This document shows positions 15,901-22,675 of a DNA stretch of 64,000 nt, piece by piece; the stretch's first letter is position 1; the number at the start of each line of letters is the position of its first letter. Position numbers and translations under genes: made by a program. The notes under the pieces were generated by a model. It did no database searches. It saw nothing but the letters and a program-made list of their open reading frames with translations, and had not been told where the DNA came from. Origin of the DNA: Chitinimonas_A lacunae (GTDB lineage: Bacteria > Pseudomonadota > Gammaproteobacteria > Burkholderiales > Chitinimonadaceae); contig NZ_JBHSBU010000001.1 in the NCBI RefSeq assembly GCF_042650885.1, positions 2,914,001 through 2,978,000 of the forward strand, in the 5' to 3' direction.

Positions 15901-17534
15901 TCTACTCCAACCCGTTCTATGTCGGTGCCCCGGGCGCGGATATCGAAGATTCTGGCTATGCCACCTTCCGCACCGCCAATCAGAATCGGCGGCCAGCAGT
16001 CTATGTGGGCGCCAACGACGGTATGCTGCATGCCTTCGATGCCTCCTCGGTTCCGGCCGACCCGCCGCCCACTGCCCCCACCCAGCCCGGTGATGCCATC
16101 GCCGGCCAATCGGGCAAGGAGCTGTTTGCCTATGTCCCGAGCGCGATCTACCCCAATCTGAGCCAGTTGCCTGACAAGAACTATCAACACCTGTTCTATG
16201 TCGATGGTGCCCCGACGGTGGCCGATGCCCTGGTCAACAACGTTTGGACCTCGGTGTTGGTAGGCGGTCTCAACAAGGGCGGCAAGGCCATCTACGCACT
16301 CAATGTCACCGACCCGCTGACCTTCAGCGCCAGCAATGTGATGTGGGAGTTCAGCAGCAGCGATGACGCCGACCTTGGCTACACCTATAGCCAGCCGCAG
16401 ATCGTCAAGCTCAATAACAATAAATGGGCGGTGATCATCGGCAACGGCTACAACAGCACCAACGAGAGGGCCGCGCTTTATATCGTGTTCCTCGATGGTC
16501 CGGGTGCCGACCGGATATGGAATATCAACTCCGAGTACATCAAGATCGACACCGGCTGGACCAACGCCAGCAATGGCCTGTCTTCGCCGACGCCGATCGA
16601 TACCAATCTCGATGGCAAGGCCGACATCATCTATGCAGGCGATATACAGGGGAATATGTGGAAGTTCGACCTCAGCTCGACCAGCACCTCCGACTGGCGG
16701 GTCGGCCTGAGCGGCCAGCCCCTGTTCGTGGCCAAGGACGGCACTGGTGGTACGGCAAAACGCCAGCCCATCTATATGCGGCCCAAAGTCGCCCTGCATC
16801 CGGTCTATTTCAATCAGCAGCGGGTCAATACCAGTACCCGTAACTCCAATCCGGGTCTGATGGTCTACTTCGGAACCGGTAAGTATATGGAGGACTGCGA
16901 CATCACCAATACCTGCGGCACCCACGCCAATATGCAGAGCTTCTACGGCATCTGGGACGACGATGTCACCATTGCCAGCCGCAACGATCTGCTGAGCCAG
17001 ACCTATGCGCGCTACACGGGCAATACCGGTGCAGTGGAACAGGGCATCACCACCGATAACCCGATTGCCTGGCGCTTCTTCAATACCACGGTGCCCAATT
17101 CGGTGATGGGCTGGTACTTCGATATGACCACCGACCAGACCACCAGCCCAGCCAGCACCAATATCGGCGAACGGACGCTGTCGGCTCCGCTGATCGCTTC
17201 CAATCTGGTGATTGCCAATACCGTCAAACCTTCGCCACTGGCTTGTGACTTTGGCGGTACCGGCTGGCTGGTCTGCGCCAAGTACGACAATGGCGGCAAG
17301 TGCAGCAATATGAGCACCAAGGAAATCGGTGCAGCGCTCGGCGGTATCAACTTCGTCGACTCGTTCGCCCCGAGCGATCTGACCAAGCTGCGCCGGATCG
17401 ACGAAGCCGTAGGCGGCTTCGGCAATACTACGGTGGCCATCATGACCACCACGGCTGGCGAAACCAAGGCGCAGAACGTCAGCCTGGAGCGCAAGATCCG
17501 CCGGGTCTCCTGGCGTGAGCTGACTTCGCAGTAG
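12930..17534 (+). CDS. pilY1: PilY1/PilC-family pilus tip adhesin
   Basis: A secreted protein of 1534 residues that caps the minor-pilin complex and is expected to mediate adhesion and regulate pilus retraction. A 27-residue signal peptide (LLALGSALLPAAVTA) precedes the mature VPLNIS. The C-terminal half is the PilY1 beta-propeller: YVGANDGMLHAFDAS, ALNVTDP and the calcium loop DTNLDGKADIIYAGD at about residue 1224. A second acidic loop, DLDDDGTVD, lies at residue 67. No DxSxS metal site of a von Willebrand A domain is visible. The ATG at 12930 with AGGAG seven bases upstream is preferred over 12906, which overlaps the pilX stop. It is the last gene of the operon. Confidence 0.93.
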   Translation: MELRLLSRCGGYLLALGSALLPAAVTAVPLNISDTPLFIKAKVAPLNLLLMGRDHRLYYEAYNDASDLDDDGTVDMRYKPDNIDYYGYFDSYKCYSYNTSSSMFVPTRTTANKRCTTVDSEWSGDFLNYLTTARIDAIRKVLYGGYRVTDTATQTVLERTSLPQDAHSWGKEYSDPAIDGYDIRDYSPLALPGVFDSTKAANDPTRYRHHLFANTTLLTNTSAGPLLRVVTTPTTISGVNYNFRIWQWLSVERPVADAQFDSGNNTKRTIAPAPTNYRVRVQVCVAGLLEDNCRLYGTSAKPDGLLQEYGRNGRMLFGLMSGSYTNNLEGGVLRRPIGNIDNEINSTDGTLTSTVGIIRTLDRLQTIEFGGSYQYNCGWSFATQQLTNGNCKMWGNPLGEMMYEAIRYYAGKGTPISSYTSGITNLDDSDVTLPLASWDNPYDPNKFGTGSSGRDGRDWCSKAFITTLSDANPSFDGELPGTAFGSAVSGNDLSDLNVQSLGQAMWDKEFGAGTSRSIFAGQVGSSNNGAPTAKTASTFGNIRGLAPEDPTRQGTYYSAAVAYYGRTRDLNNAVQGVQSVTTYSIALASPLPRFRFKVGSGHITLIPFAKSVGGSSISAASGAFQPTNQIVDFYIESISTNASGEMTGAVFRINYEDVENGADHDMDAIAKYTVTTTSNQLNVTVDSDYAAGGIIQHMGYVLSGSNSDGMYLVVRDRDTAGSTDPNYYLDQPHPASCASGDRNGGICPLPLTDSRSFTASSSSSSGTFLNGPLWYMAKFGGFEDLKDANNTYQSLVLDGTDEWDGNNDGDPDNYFLVINPLKLKQQLGRAIDDIFRRSASAASVATSSTSVQTDSNIYQALFDSNYWTGDLIAQKIAVNSTTNEASIGTVTWRASTMNPRGTSEAAARKIFTTNSSTRTGVAFNWANLSAAQQAALNYNPTTGTTDTLGQSRLNWLRGDDALELDKVNGIFRKRGNDIPGQAKTTFLGDIVYSNPFYVGAPGADIEDSGYATFRTANQNRRPAVYVGANDGMLHAFDASSVPADPPPTAPTQPGDAIAGQSGKELFAYVPSAIYPNLSQLPDKNYQHLFYVDGAPTVADALVNNVWTSVLVGGLNKGGKAIYALNVTDPLTFSASNVMWEFSSSDDADLGYTYSQPQIVKLNNNKWAVIIGNGYNSTNERAALYIVFLDGPGADRIWNINSEYIKIDTGWTNASNGLSSPTPIDTNLDGKADIIYAGDIQGNMWKFDLSSTSTSDWRVGLSGQPLFVAKDGTGGTAKRQPIYMRPKVALHPVYFNQQRVNTSTRNSNPGLMVYFGTGKYMEDCDITNTCGTHANMQSFYGIWDDDVTIASRNDLLSQTYARYTGNTGAVEQGITTDNPIAWRFFNTTVPNSVMGWYFDMTTDQTTSPASTNIGERTLSAPLIASNLVIANTVKPSPLACDFGGTGWLVCAKYDNGGKCSNMSTKEIGAALGGINFVDSFAPSDLTKLRRIDEAVGGFGNTTVAIMTTTAGETKAQNVSLERKIRRVSWRELTSQ

Positions 17535-17546
17535 CACTCCCTCTCG

Positions 17547-17583
17547 CCCCCGCCGCGGTCCAGGCCCGGTGGGGGTGTTTTTT
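17547..17583 (+). terminator. pilVWXY1 terminator
   Basis: CCCCCGCCG at 17547-17555 pairs with CGGTGGGGG at 17567-17575 (one G-T pair), followed by TG and six T, just after the pilY1 stop. Confidence 0.8.
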
Positions 17584-17918
17584 GGCAGTGCAGAGGTCTG
17601 CCATCCATCACATTAAAAAAAAGCGCCAAAACATCGGTAAAATCGAGGGGATCGGGCGGGACAGTCTCGCGCTTTATAGGTTCCCCTTCTCAAGCGCGAC
17701 TATGACGAATCGGGCCCCAAACATCACGCCAATGTCATAGAAGGCTAATTTACGGAAAACCGCACCAGTACTGGTTTACAGACAGATCAGCTTATGCTCA
17801 CACAGTATTTTCGTTGCGTTCTGCCGAGAGCTGAGCTTTAATGCCATTTCAATAATGCTTTGCAAAAGGCATTACAATTCCTACGCTTGTGGAAACAGTC
17901 TCAGAAAAGGATTGAACC
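17584..17918 (+). other. Non-coding region upstream of the Ig-like lipoprotein
   Basis: No gene was recognised. A plausible promoter is TTGCGT, 17 bases, TTTAAT (about 17814-17842), followed by a leader of about 75 bases. The region is less GC-rich than its surroundings. Confidence 0.35.
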
Positions 17919-19910
17919 GTGACCAAGGCTGCGCAATTTCTGCACACCCTAGCCGGTGTCAGGCACTGGGTGGTAGCCCTCTCCACGGTCGCTTTGGTGG
18001 CCTGTGGCGGCCCCTCCAGCGGCACGTCGGACAACACCACGCCCGGCCCCAAGAAAGAAGAACTCCAGATCGATATGGATCGGACCACCATCACCCCGGG
18101 AACCCCGGCTACAGTGAGCGTGGTATTGCGCAACGAGGCAGGTAAGCCGATTGCCAACGAGGTCGTCACTTTCTCGACCGTAACCGGTACTTACGCCACC
18201 TTCACCCCCGACTCCGCCACCGCCCTGACCGGCTCCGATGGCGTTGCCCGTATCATTCTGAACGCCGGCAAGACCTACGGCGCCGATACGGTGGTCGCCT
18301 CTGCCCGTGGCGCCACGGCCAAGAAGAGCTTCCAGGTCGGTTTTGACAATCTGACCGTCAACGATCTGCGCTTTGGCGTGCCAGCGCTGTCTGCCTATGG
18401 CACCACCAATGTCCAGGTCACGGTGAAGGCGGGTAATGCCCAGCTGTTCTCCCCGGTCGACGTCAACTTCACGTCGAAGTGTGCTGCCGCTGGCAAGGCC
18501 ACGCTGAGCCCCAAAGTGACCACCATCGACGGCGTTGCCACTGCCCAGTACAAGGACAACGGTTGCGCCTCCGACGACGAGATCACCGTCACCGTGCCGG
18601 GCGCTGGCTCGATTACCGGCGTGCTGAAGGTGCAATCGGCTTCGGCAGGTTCGATCCAGTTCCTGAGCGCCACGCCCACCCGCATCGCCCTGAAGGGCAC
18701 TGGCGGTGCCGGCCTGAGCGAGACCTCCGAAGTCAAGTTCCGCGTGGTCGACACTGGTGGTAAGCCGGCCAAGGCCGAAGTGGAATTCAGCCTGAGCACC
18801 TCGGTCGGCGGCCTGTCCCTGACCGCGATCCGTGCCACTTCCGATCCGAATACCGGTGAAGTCTCGACCATCGTCAACGCTGGTGTAGTCGCCACCCCGG
18901 TACGTGTGCGCGCCACGGTGCTGAACGCCTCGACCACCCTGGTCAGCCAGTCCGACCAACTGTCGGTCTCCACCGGCCTGCCGGATCAAGCCCACGTCTC
19001 GATCGCGGCCGAAACCCACAATATCGAAGGCTGGAACGTCGACGGTATCGAAAGCAAACTGTCGATCCGCCTGGCCGACCACTTCAGCAACCCGGTTCCG
19101 GAAGGCACCGTCGTCAACTTCGTTGCCGAAGGCGCTTCGGTGGATTCGACCTGTACCACCGATAAGAACGGTTACTGTGAAGCCGTGTTCCGCAGCCAGA
19201 ATCTGCGGCCGCGTGATGGTCGTGTGACGGTGCTGGCCTACGCCATCGGTGAAGAAGCGTTTACCGACAAGAATGGCGACGGCGTACTGAGCCCGATCAC
19301 CCAAGCTGACGGCACGGTCGAAAACTATCTGGAATTCGTCGATGCCAACGGTAGCAGCACCGATCTGACCGAAGCCTACGTTGACTACAACGAGAACGGC
19401 CAGCGCGATCCTGATGAGCCGTTTATCGACTTCAACCGTGACGGTAACTTCAACCTGGGCGACAAGCAGTACAACGGCTACCTGTGCAAGGAAAACTTCT
19501 TCCTGTGCTCGCCGCGCAAGAGCATCCATGTCCGTGATATGGATGTGATCGTGCTGTCCAGTAGCGATGCCCTGATCGGTGGTCCTGGTGTGGTCGATCT
19601 GTTCCGCTGCGGTGTGACCGTCGGTATCCCGGTCCAGATCACCGATGTGAACGGCAACCCGATGCCCAAGGGCACGACCATTACCTTCTCCGTGAACGGT
19701 AACGGTACGGCTGAAGGCACCACCAGCTACACCGTGCCGGACACCATCACCCGTCCGAATGGCCCCAACTACTTCTTCAAGGTGAAGGGCGATGCGCCGG
19801 AAACCAACGGCGTCTGCGGTGATGACAAGACCTCCAGCGGTACGGCCACGATTACCGTGACCACCCCGCGCGGTCTCAAGACCACGGCTGAAATCCGACT
19901 GATCAACTGA
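17919..19910 (+). CDS. Secreted lipoprotein with bacterial Ig-like (Big-1) domains and EF-hand-like loops
   Basis: A 663-residue lipoprotein: the signal peptide ends in the lipobox LVAC (Cys29), so it is probably anchored in the outer membrane. Residues ~45-350 hold Ig-like repeats of the invasin/Big-1 type; the first (TITPGTPATVSVVLRNEAGK, then GSDGVARIILNAG) is clear. Near residues 450, 489 and 504 are three EF-hand-like loops: DKNGDGVLS, DYNENGQRDPDE and DFNRDGNFNLGD. The start is GTG with AAAAGG eight bases upstream. It lies just after the pilus operon, separated by a terminator, and may act in adhesion or matrix binding; that role is inference. Confidence 0.82.
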   Translation: MTKAAQFLHTLAGVRHWVVALSTVALVACGGPSSGTSDNTTPGPKKEELQIDMDRTTITPGTPATVSVVLRNEAGKPIANEVVTFSTVTGTYATFTPDSATALTGSDGVARIILNAGKTYGADTVVASARGATAKKSFQVGFDNLTVNDLRFGVPALSAYGTTNVQVTVKAGNAQLFSPVDVNFTSKCAAAGKATLSPKVTTIDGVATAQYKDNGCASDDEITVTVPGAGSITGVLKVQSASAGSIQFLSATPTRIALKGTGGAGLSETSEVKFRVVDTGGKPAKAEVEFSLSTSVGGLSLTAIRATSDPNTGEVSTIVNAGVVATPVRVRATVLNASTTLVSQSDQLSVSTGLPDQAHVSIAAETHNIEGWNVDGIESKLSIRLADHFSNPVPEGTVVNFVAEGASVDSTCTTDKNGYCEAVFRSQNLRPRDGRVTVLAYAIGEEAFTDKNGDGVLSPITQADGTVENYLEFVDANGSSTDLTEAYVDYNENGQRDPDEPFIDFNRDGNFNLGDKQYNGYLCKENFFLCSPRKSIHVRDMDVIVLSSSDALIGGPGVVDLFRCGVTVGIPVQITDVNGNPMPKGTTITFSVNGNGTAEGTTSYTVPDTITRPNGPNYFFKVKGDAPETNGVCGDDKTSSGTATITVTTPRGLKTTAEIRLIN

Positions 19911-19931
19911 TCACCGTCGATCCAGTCCGAC

Positions 19932-19960
19932 AAAAAGCCACCGCCCTGCGGTGGCTTTTT
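19932..19960 (+). terminator. Symmetric terminator after the Ig-like lipoprotein
   Basis: AAAAAGCCACCGC, loop CCT, GCGGTGGCTTTTT. Both arms end in five A or T, so it could stop transcripts from either strand. Confidence 0.92.
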
Positions 19961-20270
19961 GCTTTAGGGGGGGCCCCTGCCCTACTACCCCGGCTCCACG
20001 ACCTCAGCCAGCCAACCAGTCGAACCACGCTGCGTGGACACGTGCCGAAGGATTGCCTCCGGTACTCCGGAGCCAGCCTGGACGCTGGCGCATTTCCAAG
20101 ACACTGGGTGTTCTATCGTCCCGACACCAGGGGCAACCCGCGCGGCCAGCGGCTCCGCTTGAACACTCGGGTCGGCAGGCTGTCTCCCACGCAGGCCTCT
20201 CCAAGCCCGGAAGGGCAGCATCAACGCAGAGACCCACCGCACCATACGGCAACCTGCTTTACGCAAAAAT
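19961..20270. other. Hairpin-rich gene-free island, candidate structured RNA
   Basis: About 310 bases between two symmetric terminators, with no convincing reading frame on either strand. Short perfect hairpins include CCACG/CGTGG (20025-20037), CTCCGG/CCGGAG (20057-20072), GCCAGC/GCTGGC (20072-20089), AGCGG/CCGCT (20148-20159) and GCCC-GGAA-GGGC (20205-20216). I could not match it to 6S, SRP, tmRNA or RNase P RNA from memory. The direction of transcription is unknown. Confidence 0.4.
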
Positions 20271-20310
20271 AATAGCCGGCCCATTAATTGGACCGGCTAT
20301 TTTCTTTTAA
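20271..20310. terminator. Symmetric terminator between the island and leuA
   Basis: AATAGCCGG at 20271-20279 pairs with CCGGCTATT at 20293-20301. On the plus strand TTTCTTTT follows; on the minus strand ATTTTT follows. It can end leuA transcripts coming from the right and any transcript from the island on the left. Confidence 0.8.
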
Positions 20311-20324
20311 TAACCCATAGTGCT

Positions 20325-20358
20325 TCGATTCTTGCACTACTTTTGCAGATTATTTTAT
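20325..20358 (-). repeat. AT-rich intergenic repeat, CTGCAAAA subtype
   Basis: The minus strand reads AATAATCTGCAAAAGTAG, then TGCAAGAATCGAAGCACTAT. The end of lnt at 30.25 kb has GTTGCAAATAGTGTGCAAA, then ATCTGATGCGCTAT, which matches in order and spacing. It lies between leuA and its likely terminator. Confidence 0.35.
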
Positions 20359-20414
20359 TGAAGCTTCTCATCCGGGCTTCAGGAAGGAAAGCCCATCCTT
20401 CCCTCACCCTGGCT

Positions 20415-21950
20415 TCACACCTGCGGATGCGCCCGCTCCTCGTCACTGTTGAGCTTGCTCAACGCTGACAGATAAGCCTTGGCCGAGGCCGCGATGATAT
20501 CGGTATCGGCGCCCTGGCCATTGACGATGCGGCCGTCGCGCGCCAGCCGCACGGTCACATCGCCCTGGCTGTCGGTGCCGCTGGTAATGGCATTGACCGA
20601 ATAGAGCTGTAGCTCGCTTTCGCTTTTCACCACCGCCTCGATGGCCTTGAAGGTGGCATCGACCGGACCGGAGCCGGTGGAATGGCTGCGCCGCTCCACC
20701 CCATGGTCGGCAAACACGATTTCGGCATAGGGCAGCTCGCCGGTCTCGGTGCGGGTGGACAGCGACACGAACTTGTAATGCTCGCGCTCGGTCCCACTGG
20801 TCTCGGCGCTGACCAGGGCATGCAGGTCCTCGTCGAAGATTTCCGACTTCTTGTCGGCCAGCTCCTTGAAGCGGGCAAAGGCCAGATTGAGTGCTTCTTC
20901 GCTTTCCAGCTCGATACCCAGTTCCTTGAGCCGGGTGCGGAAGGCATTGCGGCCCGACAGCTTGCCCAGGGTCAGCTTATTGGCCTTCCAGCCCACATCC
21001 TCGGCCCGCATGATCTCGTAGGTCTCGCGATGCTTGAGTACGCCATCCTGGTGGATGCCCGACTCATGGGCGAAGGCATTGGCCCCGACCACCGCCTTAT
21101 TGGGCTGTACCGGGTAGCTGGTGACGGTCGACACCAGTTTGGACGCCGCCACGATCTGGGTGGTATCGATGCGCAGCGACAGATCGAACACATCGCGCCG
21201 GGTCTTGACCGCCATCACGATCTCTTCGAGCGCCGCATTGCCGGCCCGCTCGCCCAGGCCGTTGATGGTGCACTCGACCTGACGGGCACCGGCCATCACG
21301 GCCGCCAGCGAATTGGCCACCGCCATGCCGAGGTCGTTATGGCAGTGGGCCGACCAGATCACCTGGTCCGAATTGGGTGTTCCCTCGATCAGGCGGCGGA
21401 AGAACTGGCCGCACAGTTCGGGAATCGCATAGCCCACCGTATCGGGCACATTGATGGTACGGGCGCCGGCCTGGATCACCGCATCGAACACGCGGCACAG
21501 GAACTCGGGCTCGGAGCGCAGCGCATCCTCGGCGGAAAACTCGACATCGTCGGTATATTCGCGCGCCAGCCGGACTGCCCGCACGGCCGCCTCGATCACC
21601 TGGTCGGGGCTCATGCGCAGCTTCTTCTCCATATGGATCGGGCTGGTGGCGATAAAGGTATGGATACGGCCGCTGGCCGCCGGACGGATTGCCTCGCCGG
21701 CGCGGCGAATATCGTTTTCATTGGCGCGGGCCAGCGAGCAGACGGTCGAGTCCTTGATCACCTCGGCAATCGCCCGGATCGACTCGAAATCGCCCGGGCT
21801 GGCGGCCGCGAAGCCCGCCTCGATGATATCGACGCCCAGTCGTTCGAGCTGGCGGGCGATACGGATCTTTTCCTCACGGGTCATTGCCGCGCCGGGGCTC
21901 TGTTCGCCGTCGCGCAGGGTGGTATCGAAGATATAGAGCCTGTCGGCCAT
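20415..21950 (-). CDS. leuA: 2-isopropylmalate synthase
   Basis: The first committed step of leucine synthesis: condensation of acetyl-CoA with 2-oxoisovalerate. 511 residues, the usual length for LeuA type 1. The N-terminus YIFDTTLRDGEQSPGAAMT is the DmpG/HMG-lyase-like TIM barrel signature. SAHCHNDLGMAVANSLAAV carries the metal-binding HxH motif, and the C-terminal third is the leucine-binding regulatory domain. The ATG at 21950 follows AGGAG; upstream in-frame sequence is not conserved-looking. It lies 49 bp after the GNAT gene, and both sit behind the leuL attenuator, so leucine is expected to control it by attenuation and by feedback inhibition. Confidence 0.97.
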   Translation of the reverse strand: MADRLYIFDTTLRDGEQSPGAAMTREEKIRIARQLERLGVDIIEAGFAAASPGDFESIRAIAEVIKDSTVCSLARANENDIRRAGEAIRPAASGRIHTFIATSPIHMEKKLRMSPDQVIEAAVRAVRLAREYTDDVEFSAEDALRSEPEFLCRVFDAVIQAGARTINVPDTVGYAIPELCGQFFRRLIEGTPNSDQVIWSAHCHNDLGMAVANSLAAVMAGARQVECTINGLGERAGNAALEEIVMAVKTRRDVFDLSLRIDTTQIVAASKLVSTVTSYPVQPNKAVVGANAFAHESGIHQDGVLKHRETYEIMRAEDVGWKANKLTLGKLSGRNAFRTRLKELGIELESEEALNLAFARFKELADKKSEIFDEDLHALVSAETSGTEREHYKFVSLSTRTETGELPYAEIVFADHGVERRSHSTGSGPVDATFKAIEAVVKSESELQLYSVNAITSGTDSQGDVTVRLARDGRIVNGQGADTDIIAASAKAYLSALSKLNSDEERAHPQV

Positions 21951-21999
21951 GGTCGGTCTCCTAATAAAAACGTGGCGGCGGAACGCTCCACCCCGGGAT

Positions 22000-22458
22000 T
22001 CAGTGGGTCGGCCGCAGCAGCGACAAAACCCGGACGCTTTGACTATCACGATACGCCGGCCCGGCCGCTTCGTGGGCGCGGAAACCCAACTGCTGCGCCA
22101 GGGCCAAACCAGCCTGGTCGGTGGGCGCCACAGACCAGACCACCTCGGCGATGCCATGCTGCCAGGCGCGGGCCAGGGCCTTTTCCAGCAAGGCCCGGCC
22201 TATGCCACGGCCACGATAGTCGCTCAGCACGGCAATCTCCAGTTGTCCTGACGCCTCGGCGCCGACGACGATATCGCACCAGCCCACTACCTCATGGGCG
22301 ACAGTGGCCACCCAGCGCACCTCATCGCGGGCGATGGATTCGGCGATACGCGCCGTCACCTCGGCCAGCCGGGGCTGGTGTGGAGCGCGCACCACGCGGT
22401 CTAGCGCCAGACGCAGACCCGGCGCGTGATGGGGGCCGACAGGTTCGATCCGATACAT
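22000..22458 (-). CDS. GNAT family N-acetyltransferase
   Basis: A 152-residue acetyl-CoA-dependent acyltransferase. LEIAVLSDYRGRGIGRALLE is the GNAT acetyl-CoA motif A ([RQ]-x-x-G-x-G/A), and VWSVAPTDQAGLALAQQLGF is motif B. The substrate is unknown. The ATG at 22458 is preferred to a TTG at 22482 because AGGAG lies eight bases upstream of the ATG. It is placed between the leuL attenuator and leuA and is most likely co-transcribed with leuA, so its expression should follow leucine demand. Confidence 0.87.
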   Translation of the reverse strand: MYRIEPVGPHHAPGLRLALDRVVRAPHQPRLAEVTARIAESIARDEVRWVATVAHEVVGWCDIVVGAEASGQLEIAVLSDYRGRGIGRALLEKALARAWQHGIAEVVWSVAPTDQAGLALAQQLGFRAHEAAGPAYRDSQSVRVLSLLRPTH

Positions 22459-22480
22459 GGTGCATGCTCCTGGAGTGATC

Positions 22481-22519
22481 AAAAACGAAAAAGCCGCCGG
22501 GCTGGGAGAGCCGGGCGGC
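22481..22519 (-). terminator. leu attenuator terminator
   Basis: On the minus strand GCCGCCCGGC pairs with GCCCGGCGGC (one C-C mismatch) around a 7-base loop, followed by TTTTTCGTTTTT. It lies 42 bases after the leader peptide stop and before the GNAT gene, the position expected for a transcription attenuator. Confidence 0.88.
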
Positions 22520-22552
22520 GGTAGAGAGTGTTCTGCTTAGGATTCGGCGCGG

Positions 22553-22569
22553 GCGCCTCGTCAAGGCGC
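22553..22569 (-). promoter_or_regulatory. leu attenuator hairpin overlapping the leader stop codon
   Basis: GCGCCT and AGGCGC pair around a five-base loop. The leader peptide's TGA sits at the edge of this hairpin, as in classical amino-acid attenuators where the ribosome's position decides which hairpins form. Confidence 0.65.
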
Positions 22570-22638
22570 GGTCGCGTACAGCGGCCCGGCGAGGTCGTTC
22601 GCAGATAGTAGTAGCGAGTGCGGGCGGCTGGTAAGCAT
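22561..22638 (-). CDS. leuL: leu operon leader peptide
   Basis: A 25-residue reading frame, MLTSRPHSLLLSAND then LAGPLYATAP. Six of 25 residues are leucine, and residues 9-11 are three consecutive CTA codons (22614-22606), a codon little used in the surrounding genes. Slow decoding of CTA when leucyl-tRNA is short should stall the ribosome and prevent the downstream terminator from forming. No Shine-Dalgarno sequence is visible: the predicted transcription start falls at or within two bases of the ATG, so it may be translated as a leaderless message. Confidence 0.85.
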   Translation of the reverse strand: MLTSRPHSLLLSANDLAGPLYATAP

Positions 22639-22645
22639 GGCAGGC

Positions 22646-22675
22646 AGGTTAAGAGTTGGGCCCTAGGCTTGTCAA
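22646..22675 (-). promoter_or_regulatory. Promoter of leuL-GNAT-leuA
   Basis: A perfect -35 box TTGACA (22675-22670) overlaps the last codons of pssA. A weak -10 lies 17-18 bases downstream (TTAACC or TAACCT, 22652-22646). Transcription would begin about 22640-22638, at the leuL ATG. Confidence 0.65.

Noticed and set aside
15510..17537. A 675-codon open frame antisense to pilY1
   Set aside because: Shadow of pilY1; no ribosome site, no domain, residue usage typical of antisense frames.
17949..19529. A 526-codon open frame antisense to the Ig-like lipoprotein
   Set aside because: Antisense frame of a clear lipoprotein gene, with no start signal or recognisable domain.
20205..20230. SRP RNA (4.5S) domain IV-like hairpin GCCC-GGAA-GGGC followed by AGCA
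   Set aside because: The conserved 5' side (CAGG) and the flanking stems of SRP RNA are not present; the resemblance is limited to the tetraloop.
19985..20284. A 99-codon minus-strand frame in the hairpin-rich island
   Set aside because: It has no ribosome site and runs through stable hairpins between terminators; no protein signature.
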